A stretch of 43,329 nucleotides of DNA from an uncultured Spirochaetales bacterium (GCA_949292445.1 CASEZU010000046.1:1-43329), one strand, 5' to 3'; shown: positions 24,187 through 34,255, counted from the stretch's first letter. A program made the numbers and translations. Notes: generated by a model from the letters alone, not told the origin.

Positions 24187-25538
24187 CAGAGAATATACCT
24201 CGAAAGATCCTGATCCTCAGCAATTCCGCTGAGCCGTTCGCGCACATAGCCCTTGGTGATGTTCACAGTCTGGCCAGAAAGCTCATCGGCCGAGAACGCG
24301 AGTTCCTCAAGGAGCTTCTCCATCACAGTATAAAGGCGGCGGGCGCCGATGTTGTCATTTGTCTGGTTGACCTCTGAGGCTATCCTCGCGATCTCCCTGA
24401 GTGCCTCATCATCGAAATTGACTGTGACACCCTCTGTGGAGAGAAGTGCCTTGTACTGCTTTGTGATGGCATTCTGCGGCTCGGTAAGGATCCTGTAGAA
24501 CTCCTCAGCAGTCAGGTCATGCAGCTCCACGCGGAGCGGGAAACGGCCCTGGAGCTCCGGTATGAGATCTGAGGGCTTTGAGAACGAGAATGCGCCTGCG
24601 GCGATGAAAAGAATGTTCGTCGTATCGATCACACCCCACTTCGTTGAAACCTTCGAGCCCTCGACAATCGGCAGGATATCCCTCTGCACACCCTCGCGGG
24701 AAACGTCGGAATTGGAGTTGCTGTTGTGGGATGCCACCTTGTCAATCTCATCGATGAAGATGATTCCCATCTCCTCCGCCCTTGTCTTGGCCTCATCGAC
24801 GGCCTTGTCGGGATCGATGATCTTATCCAGCTCCTCCTCCTCGATGATCTCCCTTGCCCTCTTCACCGTCAGCTTGCGGGTCTTCCTGCCGGGATTGGAG
24901 AACATGTTGCCGAGACTTGAGAGCGCGTTCTGGATATCTTCCATGTTGCCCGACGAGCCCATAAGCTCGAAGCCCACATGGGTCTTCATGTCCACAGGCA
25001 TCTCGACTTCCTTCTCATTGAATACGCCGTCGCGGAGCATCTGGCGGAAACGCTCCCTTGTCTCGCCTACAGCCACATCGGTATCGGCCTTCGATTTGTC
25101 GATGGCGGGAAGAAGAAGATCGAGAAGCCTCTCCTCCACCCTTCTCTCCACCTCGTCATGTCTCTGAGCGGCCATCTCCTCCCTCACCATCGAAAGGGAA
25201 GCAGCCATGAGATCACGGATCATTGACTCGACATCGCGGCCGACATATCCGACTTCAGTATATTTTGTCGCTTCGACCTTGATGAACGGGGCATTGGCCA
25301 GCTTCGCTATGCGTCTTGCGATCTCAGTCTTTCCAACACCTGTAGGCCCTATCATCAGAATGTTCTTGGGTGTCACCTCATCACGGATGTCATCGGGAAG
25401 CCTCTTGCGCCTGACGCGGTTGCGTATCGCTATTGCGATAGTGCGCTTGGCCTCATCCTGGCCCACTATATATTCATCGAGGTTCCTCACTATTTCGGAA
25501 GGAACCATATCATCAAGACTCTTCTTATTCTCCAGCAT
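24186..25538 (-). CDS. hslU: HslU, ATPase subunit of the HslUV protease
   Basis: HslU unfolds substrates and feeds them to HslV in the cytosol. The 450-residue protein has Walker A GPTGVGKT (64-71), Walker [12 protein letters not shown], the I domain (about 110-230) and the sensor/arginine region [13 protein letters not shown]. It ends LSRYIL, the family's C-terminal hydrophobic tail that inserts into HslV. The start overlaps hslV by 14 nt. Order xerC-hslV-hslU matches codV-clpQ-clpY of Firmicutes. Confidence 0.97.
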   Translation of the reverse strand: MLENKKSLDDMVPSEIVRNLDEYIVGQDEAKRTIAIAIRNRVRRKRLPDDIRDEVTPKNILMIGPTGVGKTEIARRIAKLANAPFIKVEATKYTEVGYVGRDVESMIRDLMAASLSMVREEMAAQRHDEVERRVEERLLDLLLPAIDKSKADTDVAVGETRERFRQMLRDGVFNEKEVEMPVDMKTHVGFELMGSSGNMEDIQNALSSLGNMFSNPGRKTRKLTVKRAREIIEEEELDKIIDPDKAVDEAKTRAEEMGIIFIDEIDKVASHNSNSNSDVSREGVQRDILPIVEGSKVSTKWGVIDTTNILFIAAGAFSFSKPSDLIPELQGRFPLRVELHDLTAEEFYRILTEPQNAITKQYKALLSTEGVTVNFDDEALREIARIASEVNQTNDNIGARRLYTVMEKLLEELAFSADELSGQTVNITKGYVRERLSGIAEDQDLSRYIL

Positions 25539-26076
25539 TCTGAACCTCAGCGATTATATTGTGATTTGTATAGATGCAGATGTCAGCGGCGATACCGACG
25601 CTCTTGCGCGCGATCTCCTCGGCGCTCCAGTCAACTCCCGCATCAAGGTAGGCCCTTGCCGCGGCAAGCGCATAGCTTCCGCCTGAGCCGATGCCCATCA
25701 CATCACCCTCCGGATCGAGGACATCCCCCGTTCCAGTGATCATGAAGAGCTTGGAACCGTCTGAAGCGAGCATCATCGCGTTGAGATTGCGCAGCGACCT
25801 GTCTGTGCGCCACTGCTTGGCAAGCTCCACCGCTGCTCTTGTGAGATCGCCGCTGTACTGCTTCAGCTTGCCCTCAAAGAGCTCGAAGAGCGTAAAGGCA
25901 TCGGCTGTAGAGCCGGCAAAGCCGACTATGACACTGCCATTATAAAGCCTTCTGACCTTGCGGCAGTTGCCCTTTATGACGACGCCGCCCTCTCCGGATG
26001 TCGCCTGCCCGTCTCCGGCGATAGCGACCTGATTCCCTTTCCGGACCGCGCATATCGTAGTCCCATGAATTTCCAT
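25525..26076 (-). CDS. hslV: HslV, peptidase subunit of the HslUV protease
   Basis: This is a threonine peptidase of the proteasome-beta fold. The precursor starts MEIHGTTIC, so a five-residue propeptide precedes the catalytic Thr (TTIC). GDGQAT, the Lys in [19 protein letters not shown] and the [14 protein letters not shown] segment are all present. The ATG at 26076 sits six bases after GGAG; the ATG one codon earlier, overlapping the xerC stop region, is too close. 183 residues, normal for the family. Confidence 0.96.
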   Translation of the reverse strand: MEIHGTTICAVRKGNQVAIAGDGQATSGEGGVVIKGNCRKVRRLYNGSVIVGFAGSTADAFTLFELFEGKLKQYSGDLTRAAVELAKQWRTDRSLRNLNAMMLASDGSKLFMITGTGDVLDPEGDVMGIGSGGSYALAAARAYLDAGVDWSAEEIARKSVGIAADICIYTNHNIIAEVQNAGE

Positions 26077-26079
26077 CAT

Positions 26080-26964
26080 TCACTCCTTTGCATGAGGGTG
26101 CGTCTCTTCATAGACCTTCTTCAGCCTGCCCCTGGAGACATGCGTGTAGATCTGGGTTGTGGAGATGCTCTCATGACCCAGAAGCTCCTGCACCAGGCGG
26201 ATGTCCGCACCACGGTCCATCATATGAGTCGCGAAGGAATGCCGCAGAGTATGCGGAGTGAACTCCTTCTGCCAGCCCAGCAGAGCTCTGTACTTATCAA
26301 AGATAATATGAGCGGAGCTGAAGGGCAACCTTCCGCCCTTGTCACCGATGAGGAAGGCATCGCAGCTTCTGCCCAGCTCCGCAAGATAAGCGTCCCTGAC
26401 GCCGATGTACGCCTTCATCTCATCTGCAACCCCGGGGGAGAAGAAGATGAATCTCTCCTTGTCGCCCTTGCCGCGGATGAGTATCCTCCGCTTCTGGAAT
26501 TCGATATCGGCGACATTCACCGAGATTGCCTCGGAGATCCTGCACCCGGTGTTGTAGATGAAGAGAAATAGCATATGATCCCTCTCATCCTGAAATGAGC
26601 GGCGCTCAACGGAGAGCAGCTTCCTCACCTCATCCTCCGTCAGCACGGATGGCAGCCTTCTGGCCTTCTGCCGCATGGAGATGTCGCGGAAGGGATCAGT
26701 ACGCACAATACCGCGTTTCTGCATATAGCTGTAAAACGTCCTGAGCGTCGTCAGCTTTCTCAGCACGGATCGCTCCGCGAACTCATCCTGCAGGTATTCT
26801 GAATAGAGGGCGGCATCCTCCCTTGTGAATGAAACGGGATCAAGGTCCCTGTCCCTCATGTACCGCATCCACTCCTCCAGGTCGGTGGAATAGCTCTTGA
26901 CCGTATTCTCCGAAAAGGCCCTGACTGTGGAGATATAGGATATGAAATCATCGATATGATCCAT
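26080..26964 (-). CDS. xerC: Tyrosine recombinase of XerC/CodV type
   Basis: The 294-residue recombinase resolves chromosome dimers at dif with FtsK and a partner Xer. The N-terminal SAM-like domain starts MDHIDDFISYISTVRAFSEN. Catalytic residues are Arg in TGCRISEA, Lys in GKGDKERF, His and Arg in [11 protein letters not shown], His in LLGHESISTTQ and Tyr in IYTHVSRG. The frame stays open to 27276, but that part is out of frame over the preceding gene; ATG 26964 follows GGGAG. XerC rather than XerD is inferred from position before hslVU. Confidence 0.93.
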   Translation of the reverse strand: MDHIDDFISYISTVRAFSENTVKSYSTDLEEWMRYMRDRDLDPVSFTREDAALYSEYLQDEFAERSVLRKLTTLRTFYSYMQKRGIVRTDPFRDISMRQKARRLPSVLTEDEVRKLLSVERRSFQDERDHMLFLFIYNTGCRISEAISVNVADIEFQKRRILIRGKGDKERFIFFSPGVADEMKAYIGVRDAYLAELGRSCDAFLIGDKGGRLPFSSAHIIFDKYRALLGWQKEFTPHTLRHSFATHMMDRGADIRLVQELLGHESISTTQIYTHVSRGRLKKVYEETHPHAKE

Positions 26965-26995
26965 ACCCGGATTCTCCCATCCGCGGCCGTCTTCG

Positions 26996-27670
26996 TCAAC
27001 AAAGCCGCATCCTGCCATAGCGTACTCCGAGAAAGGACCAAGGACCTGATGGATCGGGATGGACGATCGATGACGGCTGGAAGCGGAAAGCCGAGAATGA
27101 GTCGACGACAGGGCACCCCTCTGCAGCGAGCCTTCTTCCCGGCAAAGTCGCGAGCGATGAGCGGAGAATGGCGGTATCCTTTCCCTCATCTGCCATGAGC
27201 CGCAATGGAGTCTCACTGCATCCGACAGCGGCAACTGCCGCATCTGAAAGACGGGATGAAAGCCATATGGCAGCATCCCTTGCAGATGGCAGGGCCGTGC
27301 TCATCACAGAGCCTCCGGAGTGAAGTATCCGCCGCATCCTTGCATTATGCCTGGTGCGGAAAAAGGAGAGCGGAGAGGAGAGGACAAGGTGGAGGTGCCC
27401 GCCGCCATCCTCCGTGCCCCTTAAGACTGAGTATGAACCCTCATCATAGGCCTCTGAGACTACCTGATAACCGTCGAGAGACGCCTCGAGCGCCGAGATA
27501 TACAGTTCTCTTGCAGTTGCCTCGGAAGAGATGGAGAAAGAGGAGATGAGGACGGACGGGGACGAGGGAAGGTTTCCGTAGAAAAGTACAGGAACGCCAT
27601 CAATCACGGTGCAGGATGCCCCCGCCTCAATCTCCCTCCTCACTGATGGAATATTCAGCAATTCATCCAT
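26996..27670 (-). CDS. Divergent DprA/Smf-like protein
   Basis: The 224-residue protein has a Rossmann-like C-terminal half that follows DprA: SGGSVMSTALPSARDAA, LSSRLSDAAVAAVGCSE, LRLMADEGKDTAI, and GRRLAAEGCPVVDSF. DprA loads RecA on incoming DNA. The conserved GSR, sugar-phosphate-binding Arg-rich loops and GSLITA are not preserved, and it is shorter than the usual 280-380 residues. The position just before xerC-hslVU is where dprA-topA sits in Firmicutes and Treponema, which supports a DprA origin. The ATG at 27670 follows GGAGG by six bases; the TTG at 27703 is less likely. Confidence 0.6.
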   Translation of the reverse strand: MDELLNIPSVRREIEAGASCTVIDGVPVLFYGNLPSSPSVLISSFSISSEATARELYISALEASLDGYQVVSEAYDEGSYSVLRGTEDGGGHLHLVLSSPLSFFRTRHNARMRRILHSGGSVMSTALPSARDAAIWLSSRLSDAAVAAVGCSETPLRLMADEGKDTAILRSSLATLPGRRLAAEGCPVVDSFSAFRFQPSSIVHPDPSGPWSFLGVRYGRMRLC

Positions 27671-27717
27671 GGCTGTCCTCCAGTAACTGTACGGAATATC
27701 CAATGGAAATTGCCAAA

Positions 27718-27726
27718 ATTATATCA
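27718..27726 (-). promoter_or_regulatory. Extended -10 promoter of the dprA-like-xerC-hslVU-flhF operon
   Basis: The reverse strand reads TGATATAAT, a perfect TATAAT with the TGn extension, about 48 nt before the start at 27670. The -35 is unclear. It sits in the short gap after the ftsZ-xer transcript; no terminator is visible in that gap. Confidence 0.55.
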
Positions 27727-27751
27727 CTATAATATGATAATTTGATTTGAA

Positions 27752-28675
27752 TTAAATCGTATCATCATCACTTAATGGTGAGAACTTATCAAAAAATGCC
27801 AGAAGTGATGATGTATCGAGATGGGTGTATATCTGCGTGGTACGGACATCGCTGTGGCCGAGCATTTCCTGCACCGATCTGATATCCGCCCCGTTCTCTA
27901 TCATATGGGTGGCAAAAGAGTGGCGCAGCGTGTGGATCGTCGCATCCAGCCCGAGCTTTTCAGTGGCTTCATGGAAGCGCTTGTGCGCAGCCTGCCTCGT
28001 GAGACGGCTCCCTCTCCTGTTAAGAAACAGCGCTGTCTCCTTCGGAGCCTTCACCAGTTTCGGCCTTACATCAGAGAGATAGGCCCCCAGTGCGTTTCTG
28101 GCAGCTTCCCCGATGAAGACAAGCCTTTCCTTGTCCCTCTTGCCGATTACGGAGATCATCCCCTCCTCCTGCCTGTATGACGAGACATCCAGCGCCACGG
28201 CCTCGGAGATCCTCATTCCTGAGGAGTAGATCAGCTCGAAGAGCGTGTAGTCGCGGCGGGAGAGAATATCGTCTGAAGGAAATGAAGAAAGGAGAGCATC
28301 GACTTCATCCACGCTTATGACACGCGGCAGATGGCCGCCTTCCCTCGGTTTCTCCACAAGGGATGCGGGATTTGCCTCATCCGAATCCTTCTCATAGATT
28401 ATGAAGCGGTAGAATGAGCGGAGCGATGAGAGGATCCTCCCCTCCGTGCGCTCACCGACTCCATCCTCCTTCCTGCGGGATATCAGATAATCCTCTATGA
28501 TCTCCGGCGTTGTCTTATCGAGCTCGATCCCTTTTGAGCAGAGGTATGCAAGATAGCGCTCCGCCTCGGAAGAATAGACCTCTCTGGTCTTCTCAGAGAG
28601 GCGCCGCTGGTAGATTATATACCTTGAAAATGCCCTAAGCTCCTCCTCAAGCGGAGGAGGAAGCTCAGTTGTCAT
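27752..28675 (-). CDS. xerD: Tyrosine recombinase, second Xer
   Basis: The 307-residue Xer protein has all catalytic residues: Arg in [10 protein letters not shown], Lys in IGKRDKERL, His/Arg in [11 protein letters not shown], His in [10 protein letters not shown] and Tyr in IYTHLDTSS. Together with the xerC gene 800 bp away it could form the usual XerC-XerD pair acting at dif in division. Which is C and which D cannot be decided by eye. Its start overlaps the ftsZ stop by 11 nt, so it is translated with the division genes. Confidence 0.9.
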   Translation of the reverse strand: MTTELPPPLEEELRAFSRYIIYQRRLSEKTREVYSSEAERYLAYLCSKGIELDKTTPEIIEDYLISRRKEDGVGERTEGRILSSLRSFYRFIIYEKDSDEANPASLVEKPREGGHLPRVISVDEVDALLSSFPSDDILSRRDYTLFELIYSSGMRISEAVALDVSSYRQEEGMISVIGKRDKERLVFIGEAARNALGAYLSDVRPKLVKAPKETALFLNRRGSRLTRQAAHKRFHEATEKLGLDATIHTLRHSFATHMIENGADIRSVQEMLGHSDVRTTQIYTHLDTSSLLAFFDKFSPLSDDDTI

Positions 28676-29927
28676 CGTCGTTTCTCGAATATCTCAGGAC
28701 TGCCGGAATGGAGTAATCACCCTGTGCTGCATTCCTCTTTCCGAGCTGCTGCTGCAGATCCTGCCATCTGTTGACGGTTATCGTCGCAGGGTCGGAAGGC
28801 TGACGCTGCGGCTGCGGCTGAGGTTCAGCAGGACTCTCCCGGCGCTCGGTTCTCGCCGAAGCGGAAACAGGCTCACTCTTCCTTTCAGTCTCCTCGAGCT
28901 TCTTGCGGAAGACATCTGTCTCAGGATCGAATGTCGTGGAGACATCCCGGTGTTCGAACCCGGTGGCTATGACAGTCACCTTGATCCTGTCGCCAAGCGC
29001 CTGGTTATAGCTCTGGCCTGCGATGATGAGCGCATCCTCGGCACAGCTTTCAGTGATGACCTCGACAACATCCTGATACTCCTGAAGGGTGAGGTTGTCG
29101 CCGCCGGCAAGATTGACAAGCACCGACTTGGCTCCCTCGATGGAAGCATTCTCAAGAAGCGGATTGGAGATCGCGAGCTTCGCGGCATCAACTGCCCTGT
29201 TCGCACCTTCGCCGAAGCCGAGTCCGATCAGGGCATCTCCCTTGCCTTTCATTATGGTCTTCACATCGGCGAAGTCTATATTTATCTCTCCCGGCTCGGT
29301 GATGAGATCGGAAATGCCCTGAACAGCCTGCAGAAGCGCGCTGTCGGCAATGAGGAATGCCTGCTTGATCGGAGTATTCGCCTCGACCACCTTGAGAAGG
29401 TGCTGGTTCGGAATGAGGATCAGCGTGTCGACCTGTTTCCTGAGCCTCTCGATTCCCTGCTGAGCGAGGAGGAGCTTCTTCTTTCCCTCGAAAGCGAACG
29501 GCGTCGTCACGACAGCAACTGTGAGAGCACCGAGTGATTTCGATATCTCCGCGACAACAGCGGCGGCTCCCGTTCCTGTACCGCCGCCCATGCCTGCGGT
29601 GATGAAGACCATGTCGGAGTTCTCAAGCTCTGCCTTGATCTCCTCCTTGGACTCGAGAGCGGCCTTCTCACCCACTTCGGGCACGCCGCCGGCACCGAGT
29701 CCTCCCGTAAGTTCCTTGCCTATTGCGATCCTGGTCTGGGCATTGGAGCGCTGGAGAGCCTGGACATCTGTATTCAGGGCCACGAAAGAGACCTTCTTCA
29801 AGCCGGACGCGATCATGCGGTTCACAGCATTTCCGCCGCCTCCGCCGACTCCGACGACTTTAATGATCGTTGGCGCAGCCTCGCTGCTTGCTGCAGCATC
29901 CTCAATGTCGAAAATATCAAAATCCAT
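28665..29927 (-). CDS. ftsZ: Cell division GTPase FtsZ
   Basis: FtsZ builds the cytokinetic ring. Glycine loop [13 protein letters not shown], tubulin signature GGGTGTGAA and T7 region are present. After about residue 330 comes a Pro/Gln/Arg-rich linker, then the C-terminal peptide [13 protein letters not shown] that binds FtsA. The ATG at 29927 lies 7 nt after GGGAG; the GTG two codons upstream is too close. 420 residues. Follows ftsA by 12 nt. Confidence 0.98.
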   Translation of the reverse strand: MDFDIFDIEDAAASSEAAPTIIKVVGVGGGGGNAVNRMIASGLKKVSFVALNTDVQALQRSNAQTRIAIGKELTGGLGAGGVPEVGEKAALESKEEIKAELENSDMVFITAGMGGGTGTGAAAVVAEISKSLGALTVAVVTTPFAFEGKKKLLLAQQGIERLRKQVDTLILIPNQHLLKVVEANTPIKQAFLIADSALLQAVQGISDLITEPGEINIDFADVKTIMKGKGDALIGLGFGEGANRAVDAAKLAISNPLLENASIEGAKSVLVNLAGGDNLTLQEYQDVVEVITESCAEDALIIAGQSYNQALGDRIKVTVIATGFEHRDVSTTFDPETDVFRKKLEETERKSEPVSASARTERRESPAEPQPQPQRQPSDPATITVNRWQDLQQQLGKRNAAQGDYSIPAVLRYSRNDDDN

Positions 29928-29939
29928 ACTCACTCTCCC

Positions 29940-31172
29940 TTAGAACAGCTTTCCGAAAAGGCTCTTCACCTTTCCTCCGATACCGCTCTTCTCCTTCCCG
30001 CTTCCCGGCATCGAGGAAGCCTCCCTGTATTTCTTAGCCTCTATTCTCAGCAGTCCGAGCAGCGTCGCATAGCGCGGATCGATATAGAGCCTGTCCAGTC
30101 CGTTTATCGCCTCGGGAAAACCGATTCTCGCAGGCATGCGGAATATCTCGGCAGCAAGCTCAGTGGCACCTGAAAGAAGCGCTCCGCCTCCGACAAGCAC
30201 GACTCCGGCCCCGAACGAGCCGCTGACCTCATTTCTCTCAAGCTCAGCGCTGAGCATGCTGAATATCTCAGCCATGCGCGGCTCGATGAGCTTTGCAAGC
30301 TCCCTCCGCGGAAGCCTGATGGAGGGCTTGCCGCCGACTGCCGGAGTGACAATCATCTCATCGGACCTGACAGAAGGCGTATGGCAGCATCCGTCGGAGA
30401 TCTTTATGGACTCAGCCGCAGAACGCGGAAGCTGCAGCATATATGCTATATCCCCGGTGACATTGTCCCCGCCGAGCGATATTGCTCCGGTATACACAGG
30501 TGCGCCTCCGAGGTAGGCGATGGCATTCGTCATCCCGGCTCCGATGTCTATCACGAGGGCCCCCATCTCCTTCTCGTCGGTACCGAGGACGACCTCGCTG
30601 TCAGCAAGCGACTGCAGCACCATCCTCTGGACCTGCAGTCCGGCCTTCTGCACGCACTTGCGAAGGTTCTGGCATATCGAGGAGGAACCTGTCACCAGAA
30701 GCACACGGGTATCGAGCCTGTGCCCGAGCATGTCGATGGGATCCTTGATGCCGGAGCGGGAATCAACCTGGAAATCCTGCACAAGGGTATGGAGTATCTC
30801 CGTGTCCTGAGGAAGGTCACGGGCCCTGGCGACATCTATCGACCTTCTGATGTCCTCCCGCTTGATCTCCTGATCGCGGCTCTGTATGCCGACGACTCCG
30901 CTCGACTGGATTCCCCTTACATGATCCCCGCCGACGCCGAGGATGACGGAACTGACCTCTGTGCCGGCCTGGAGCTCGGCATCGGAGACGACGGAATTTA
31001 TGACCTTCAGTGTCTGTTCTATATTCACGATCGAGCCCGACCTGACGCCCTCACTCGGGCGCTCGGAAATCGATTCGATCATCAGCTGGCCGTCCCTGGT
31101 AGCCGAGCCTATGACGCAGCGCGTCCAGCTCGTTCCTATATCTAATCCTACAAGAGTCTTATCCTGCGCCAT
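29940..31172 (-). CDS. ftsA: Cell division protein FtsA
   Basis: The actin-like protein tethers FtsZ to the membrane. It has the phosphate-1 motif GLDIGTSWTRCVIG (about 8-21), the 1C insertion domain, phosphate-2 VIDIGAGMTN and adenosine motif VLVGGGALLSG. The C-terminal amphipathic helix GGKVKSLFGKLF is the membrane anchor. 410 residues is normal. Two nt separate it from ftsQ and 12 nt from ftsZ. Confidence 0.96.
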   Translation of the reverse strand: MAQDKTLVGLDIGTSWTRCVIGSATRDGQLMIESISERPSEGVRSGSIVNIEQTLKVINSVVSDAELQAGTEVSSVILGVGGDHVRGIQSSGVVGIQSRDQEIKREDIRRSIDVARARDLPQDTEILHTLVQDFQVDSRSGIKDPIDMLGHRLDTRVLLVTGSSSICQNLRKCVQKAGLQVQRMVLQSLADSEVVLGTDEKEMGALVIDIGAGMTNAIAYLGGAPVYTGAISLGGDNVTGDIAYMLQLPRSAAESIKISDGCCHTPSVRSDEMIVTPAVGGKPSIRLPRRELAKLIEPRMAEIFSMLSAELERNEVSGSFGAGVVLVGGGALLSGATELAAEIFRMPARIGFPEAINGLDRLYIDPRYATLLGLLRIEAKKYREASSMPGSGKEKSGIGGKVKSLFGKLF

Positions 31173-31174
31173 AA

Positions 31175-31897
31175 CTACCCCTTAAGCCTTGTGAGACTGT
31201 CACCGCAGAGCTCATACTCGAGAGGCGGGGAGAATACCGTGCGCCCCGGATTCCTCCGGTTCTCCGCCTCTATTATGCCGATGGTCTCATCCAGCCTGTC
31301 CACGGCGGCAGGCTCTGTGAGGATGACACTGGCATTGAGTTCTGGGAGAGCGATCCTGAGCTCTGCCGGCTCCTCTCCGCTACCGATATTATTGCAGTAT
31401 TCAATCCATGTTATCAAGTTAGGATCAAGCTCAGTAGCGACGAGCGCGGAGAGCATTTCAGCCATGGACTGAGTGATATTCCCGGCATCCGGAACGGAGA
31501 CCATGGCACATGTTCCCGAGAGTGCTCCGGCGTCCTCCAGCGTAATCGGGAAAAGCTCCTTTCCATCGTAGAAAGAGGCATTCTCACTGGAGATAAGGAC
31601 CAGGCCTCTGTCCATGGCAGCCTCCACCACAAGGGCATTCTTCTCATATGAGAGCATAGCCTTCCCGACATATGGCAGAGCCTCTATTCCTTCCCTTATC
31701 TCACGCCTTTCCACAGCAGGATAGAATGTACCGAGCGCCGGTGATGTGAGGCGCGCAACTGACGGTGTCATGGGAATCCCGGAAACACGGACAGAACTGA
31801 TGCTCATGACAGGAAGCGACCTTGCCGCAATCAGCACGGCGGCCGCAAGAAGGAGGAACGATCCGCAGCATACAGATACCAGCTCACCTCTTCTCAT
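31175..31897 (-). CDS. ftsQ: FtsQ/DivIB-like division protein
   Basis: The 240-residue bitopic protein has a short cytosolic start (MRRGE), one transmembrane helix (about 6-25) and a periplasmic POTRA-like region from about 33 (ISSVRVSGIPMTPSV). The rest is poorly conserved, as in FtsQ of other phyla. Position between ftsW and ftsA settles the call. It overlaps ftsW by 14 nt with GGAGAGAGA as Shine-Dalgarno. Confidence 0.82.
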   Translation of the reverse strand: MRRGELVSVCCGSFLLLAAAVLIAARSLPVMSISSVRVSGIPMTPSVARLTSPALGTFYPAVERREIREGIEALPYVGKAMLSYEKNALVVEAAMDRGLVLISSENASFYDGKELFPITLEDAGALSGTCAMVSVPDAGNITQSMAEMLSALVATELDPNLITWIEYCNNIGSGEEPAELRIALPELNASVILTEPAAVDRLDETIGIIEAENRRNPGRTVFSPPLEYELCGDSLTRLKG

Positions 31898-33047
31898 TCT
31901 CTCTCCCCATGATGAAGATCAGACGATAAAGCAGAGATGCCGCGAAGACAGAAAGAAGCTCATCACCGGGACCATAGCTGAAGAACGGGAGCATCACGCC
32001 AGGCAGCGGAAGGACTCCGGCAACATAGCCGATGTTAACTGCTGAACGCAGCACGATGAAAAGCGTGAAACCGGCAACGAGCGCGCCTGATGCGCGGTCA
32101 CCGCGGGAGACAGACCGGGAGACGGTCCTGATGCCGAGTATCGATACAAGAAAGAGCAGGAAGCCGAGAACAAGCGCACCTGTCAATCCAATCTCCTCAG
32201 ACATGGATGCGAAGATCATAATGCCTTCCGCGTCAGGCAGCATCCCAGCCTTGTACACACCGTTTCCAAGGCCTGTGCCGGTGATGCCGCCGGCAGCAAT
32301 GGCTCCATGCGCGGCAGAGAGAGCCTGATCATAGAGTCCGGGATCATCCATTGGAAGCATGGAACGTGTGACCGGGGAAAGAAGCTCCTCCGGAAAAATG
32401 AATGAGATGGCTGCGGCCAGCGCGGCTGCAAGGATGAAGGCCATCAGCACCGCGGCCATCCTCACACCTCTCACACGCATGACGACGGCAAGCTCGAGAG
32501 AGAGAAGCAGGCACCATGAAAGGCCTCCGGAGAAGAGCGTCATGATGAAAATGAGCAGGACGGAAAGCGATGCCAGTGCAATACGGCCGCCCGTCGAACG
32601 CCCCGGCTCAGCCATGCCGCTGAATACAAACGGAAGCGTGAACATCGCAAGCGACGGAGCGGAGATAATCCGCGTACCGCCGATGACGAGCCAGCCGGAA
32701 TCGCCGAGCCCCGGGAAAAGCGTCATAACAAGGGCTGCTATGGAAAGAGGAAGGAAAAGCAGAGCTCCCCTTCTGAGTATTCTCAAGGGAATGAAACGTG
32801 ACACGAAGCCGAGGGCAAGCCCTCCGAACCCCGCGATGAGATTATTGAGGAAGTAAGCGTAATGCGGGAGTCCCGCAGATACGGCACTTTCATAGGAAGA
32901 TGAATAGAGAACAATGAGGCCGAGGAGAGCTATGATCAGGACTGTGCACAGATAAGTGAAGGGAGAAAGGGAACCTGAGGTCTCTTTCTCCTTTCCTGCT
33001 GCTGAGTATGGATAATCATCATAACTCCTGAGTTCGCTCTTCGGCAT
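31884..33047 (-). CDS. ftsW: SEDS glycosyltransferase FtsW
   Basis: The 387-residue polytopic protein polymerises lipid II at the septum with a class B PBP partner. About ten hydrophobic segments are visible, the first at about 32-52 (LCTVLIIALLGLIVLYSSS). The SEDS signatures GDSGWLVIG, SEEIGLTGALVLG and the C-terminal LPLPGVMLPFFSYG, which gives the family's PxxGxxLPFxSxG, are present. The ATG has no Shine-Dalgarno but TATAAT ends 6 nt upstream. Its usual partner FtsI is missing from the cluster. Confidence 0.94.
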   Translation of the reverse strand: MPKSELRSYDDYPYSAAGKEKETSGSLSPFTYLCTVLIIALLGLIVLYSSSYESAVSAGLPHYAYFLNNLIAGFGGLALGFVSRFIPLRILRRGALLFLPLSIAALVMTLFPGLGDSGWLVIGGTRIISAPSLAMFTLPFVFSGMAEPGRSTGGRIALASLSVLLIFIMTLFSGGLSWCLLLSLELAVVMRVRGVRMAAVLMAFILAAALAAAISFIFPEELLSPVTRSMLPMDDPGLYDQALSAAHGAIAAGGITGTGLGNGVYKAGMLPDAEGIMIFASMSEEIGLTGALVLGFLLFLVSILGIRTVSRSVSRGDRASGALVAGFTLFIVLRSAVNIGYVAGVLPLPGVMLPFFSYGPGDELLSVFAASLLYRLIFIMGRENEKR

Positions 33048-33053
33048 ATTCTG

Positions 33054-33059
33054 ATTATA
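33054..33059 (-). promoter_or_regulatory. Internal -10 element before ftsW (leaderless)
   Basis: The reverse strand has a perfect TATAAT, then CAGAAT, then the ftsW ATG; no Shine-Dalgarno. This would give a separate ftsW-ftsQAZ transcript inside the mraZ operon. Confidence 0.55.
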
Positions 33060-33070
33060 TCCGAGAGCGC

Positions 33071-33331
33071 TCAGCTCTGATAGCCATTTCCGGCACTGAC
33101 GACAAAATCCTCATCCGGTATCCCTGCCGCTATCGCAGCGCGCAGGGCTCTTCCCTCCCTGTCGGCATCGGCTGCCTTCGACTCAGCCGACGCCACAGCT
33201 GCGGCTCCCGAGCTGGATGCTCCCAGCTGCCACAGCGGTATGAATGCCACAATGAAGGCAAGAACGAGCATCACGATAATCGCGCCTCTGATGGGCCTGG
33301 AAATATTCCTCGATACTTCAAAATCGTTCAT
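33071..33331 (-). CDS. Small single-pass protein, FtsL-like by position
   Basis: The 86-residue product has a basic cytosolic start, one transmembrane helix (about 17-35, AIIVMLVLAFIVAFIPLW) and an Ala/Ser/Glu-rich periplasmic part that could form a short coiled coil. Size, topology and position between rsmH and ftsW are those of FtsL. Sequence similarity to FtsL cannot be judged because that family is hardly conserved. The Shine-Dalgarno is weak. Lies 33 nt after rsmH. Confidence 0.6.
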   Translation of the reverse strand: MNDFEVSRNISRPIRGAIIVMLVLAFIVAFIPLWQLGASSSGAAAVASAESKAADADREGRALRAAIAAGIPDEDFVVSAGNGYQS

Positions 33332-33364
33332 AGCACGCCGCCGGTTCCTCGATCCCGGCTCCTC

Positions 33365-34255
33365 CTAAATCCGTTCCACCACCCTCAGCTTCGCGCTTCT
33401 GGACGGCGGATTCTCCTCTTCCTCCTCCGATGAAGGAATGATGGGCTTCTTGGTGAGGATCCTTATCCTCGCGTCCTCACGCTGCGCCTCATCCTTGAAA
33501 AACCACTTCACCTTCCTGTCCTCCAGCGAATGGAAGGTGATGACCGCGATCCTCCCGCCTTTCCGGAGAACCCTCATCGCGTTCTCCAGGGCCGGAGTGA
33601 TCCTGTCCAGCTCACTGTTCACCTCTATGCGCAGCGCCTGGAAGGTACGGGTAGCAGGGTGTATGCGCCCGTATCTGTACTCCTTCGGCACCGAGGCGCG
33701 GATTATATCCGCAAGCTCGCTGGCTGTTTTTATGGGTGCCTCTTCCCTTCTCTCCGCGATGGCACGGGCGATACGCCTCGAGTACCTCTCCTCGCCGTAT
33801 CTGTAGATCACGTCGGCAAGGTTCTCCTCGCTGTACCCGTTGACGATATCAGCCGCACTCATCCCGGATCCCGGATTGAGCCTCATATCGAGCGGTTCCT
33901 CGCTCCGAAACGAAAAACCCCTCTCGCTCTCCACGTAGTGAAACATGGATATTCCGAGGTCGAAGAGTATGGCATCCGCCGAATCCGACGGAGCACCTGC
34001 CAGGTACTCGTCGAACCAGGCATTGACAGGGCGGAAACGGCCTCCGAAACCGCTCAGCCGCTCTGCAGCCTTCTTCTGTATCTCCTTATCCCGGTCTATG
34101 CCTATCACGGTGAGATCGGGATATTTCTCGAGGAAGAGCGATGTGTGTCCGCCCTCTCCTGTGGTGCAGTCTATGAGAACAGAATCCCCCTCAGGGATCG
34201 GGAGATTCTCAAGGACCTCGCGATGCATCACGGGGTAATGGACGACTTCCATCAC
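33365..34255 (-). CDS. rsmH: 16S rRNA m4C1402 methyltransferase RsmH
   Basis: RsmH methylates N4 of C1402 in the ribosomal P site. The 296-residue protein starts with VVHYPVMHREVLENL, has the SAM motif DCTTGEGGHTSLFLE, ILFDLGISMFHY, the segment FSFRSEEPLDMRLNPGSGMS, and ends with VITFHSLEDRKVK and a basic tail. Its start overlaps mraZ by 4 nt (ATGA), the usual mraZ-rsmH coupling. Confidence 0.97.
   Translation of the reverse strand: MMEVVHYPVMHREVLENLPIPEGDSVLIDCTTGEGGHTSLFLEKYPDLTVIGIDRDKEIQKKAAERLSGFGGRFRPVNAWFDEYLAGAPSDSADAILFDLGISMFHYVESERGFSFRSEEPLDMRLNPGSGMSAADIVNGYSEENLADVIYRYGEERYSRRIARAIAERREEAPIKTASELADIIRASVPKEYRYGRIHPATRTFQALRIEVNSELDRITPALENAMRVLRKGGRIAVITFHSLEDRKVKWFFKDEAQREDARIRILTKKPIIPSSEEEEENPPSRSAKLRVVERI

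Noticed and set aside
26965..27276. N-terminal extension of XerC
   Set aside because: It overlaps the DprA-like gene in another frame and does not resemble Xer proteins.
30381..31145. 254-codon forward frame inside ftsA (and 33530-34279 inside rsmH)
   Set aside because: Both are shadows of conserved genes caused by codon bias in the opposite strand.
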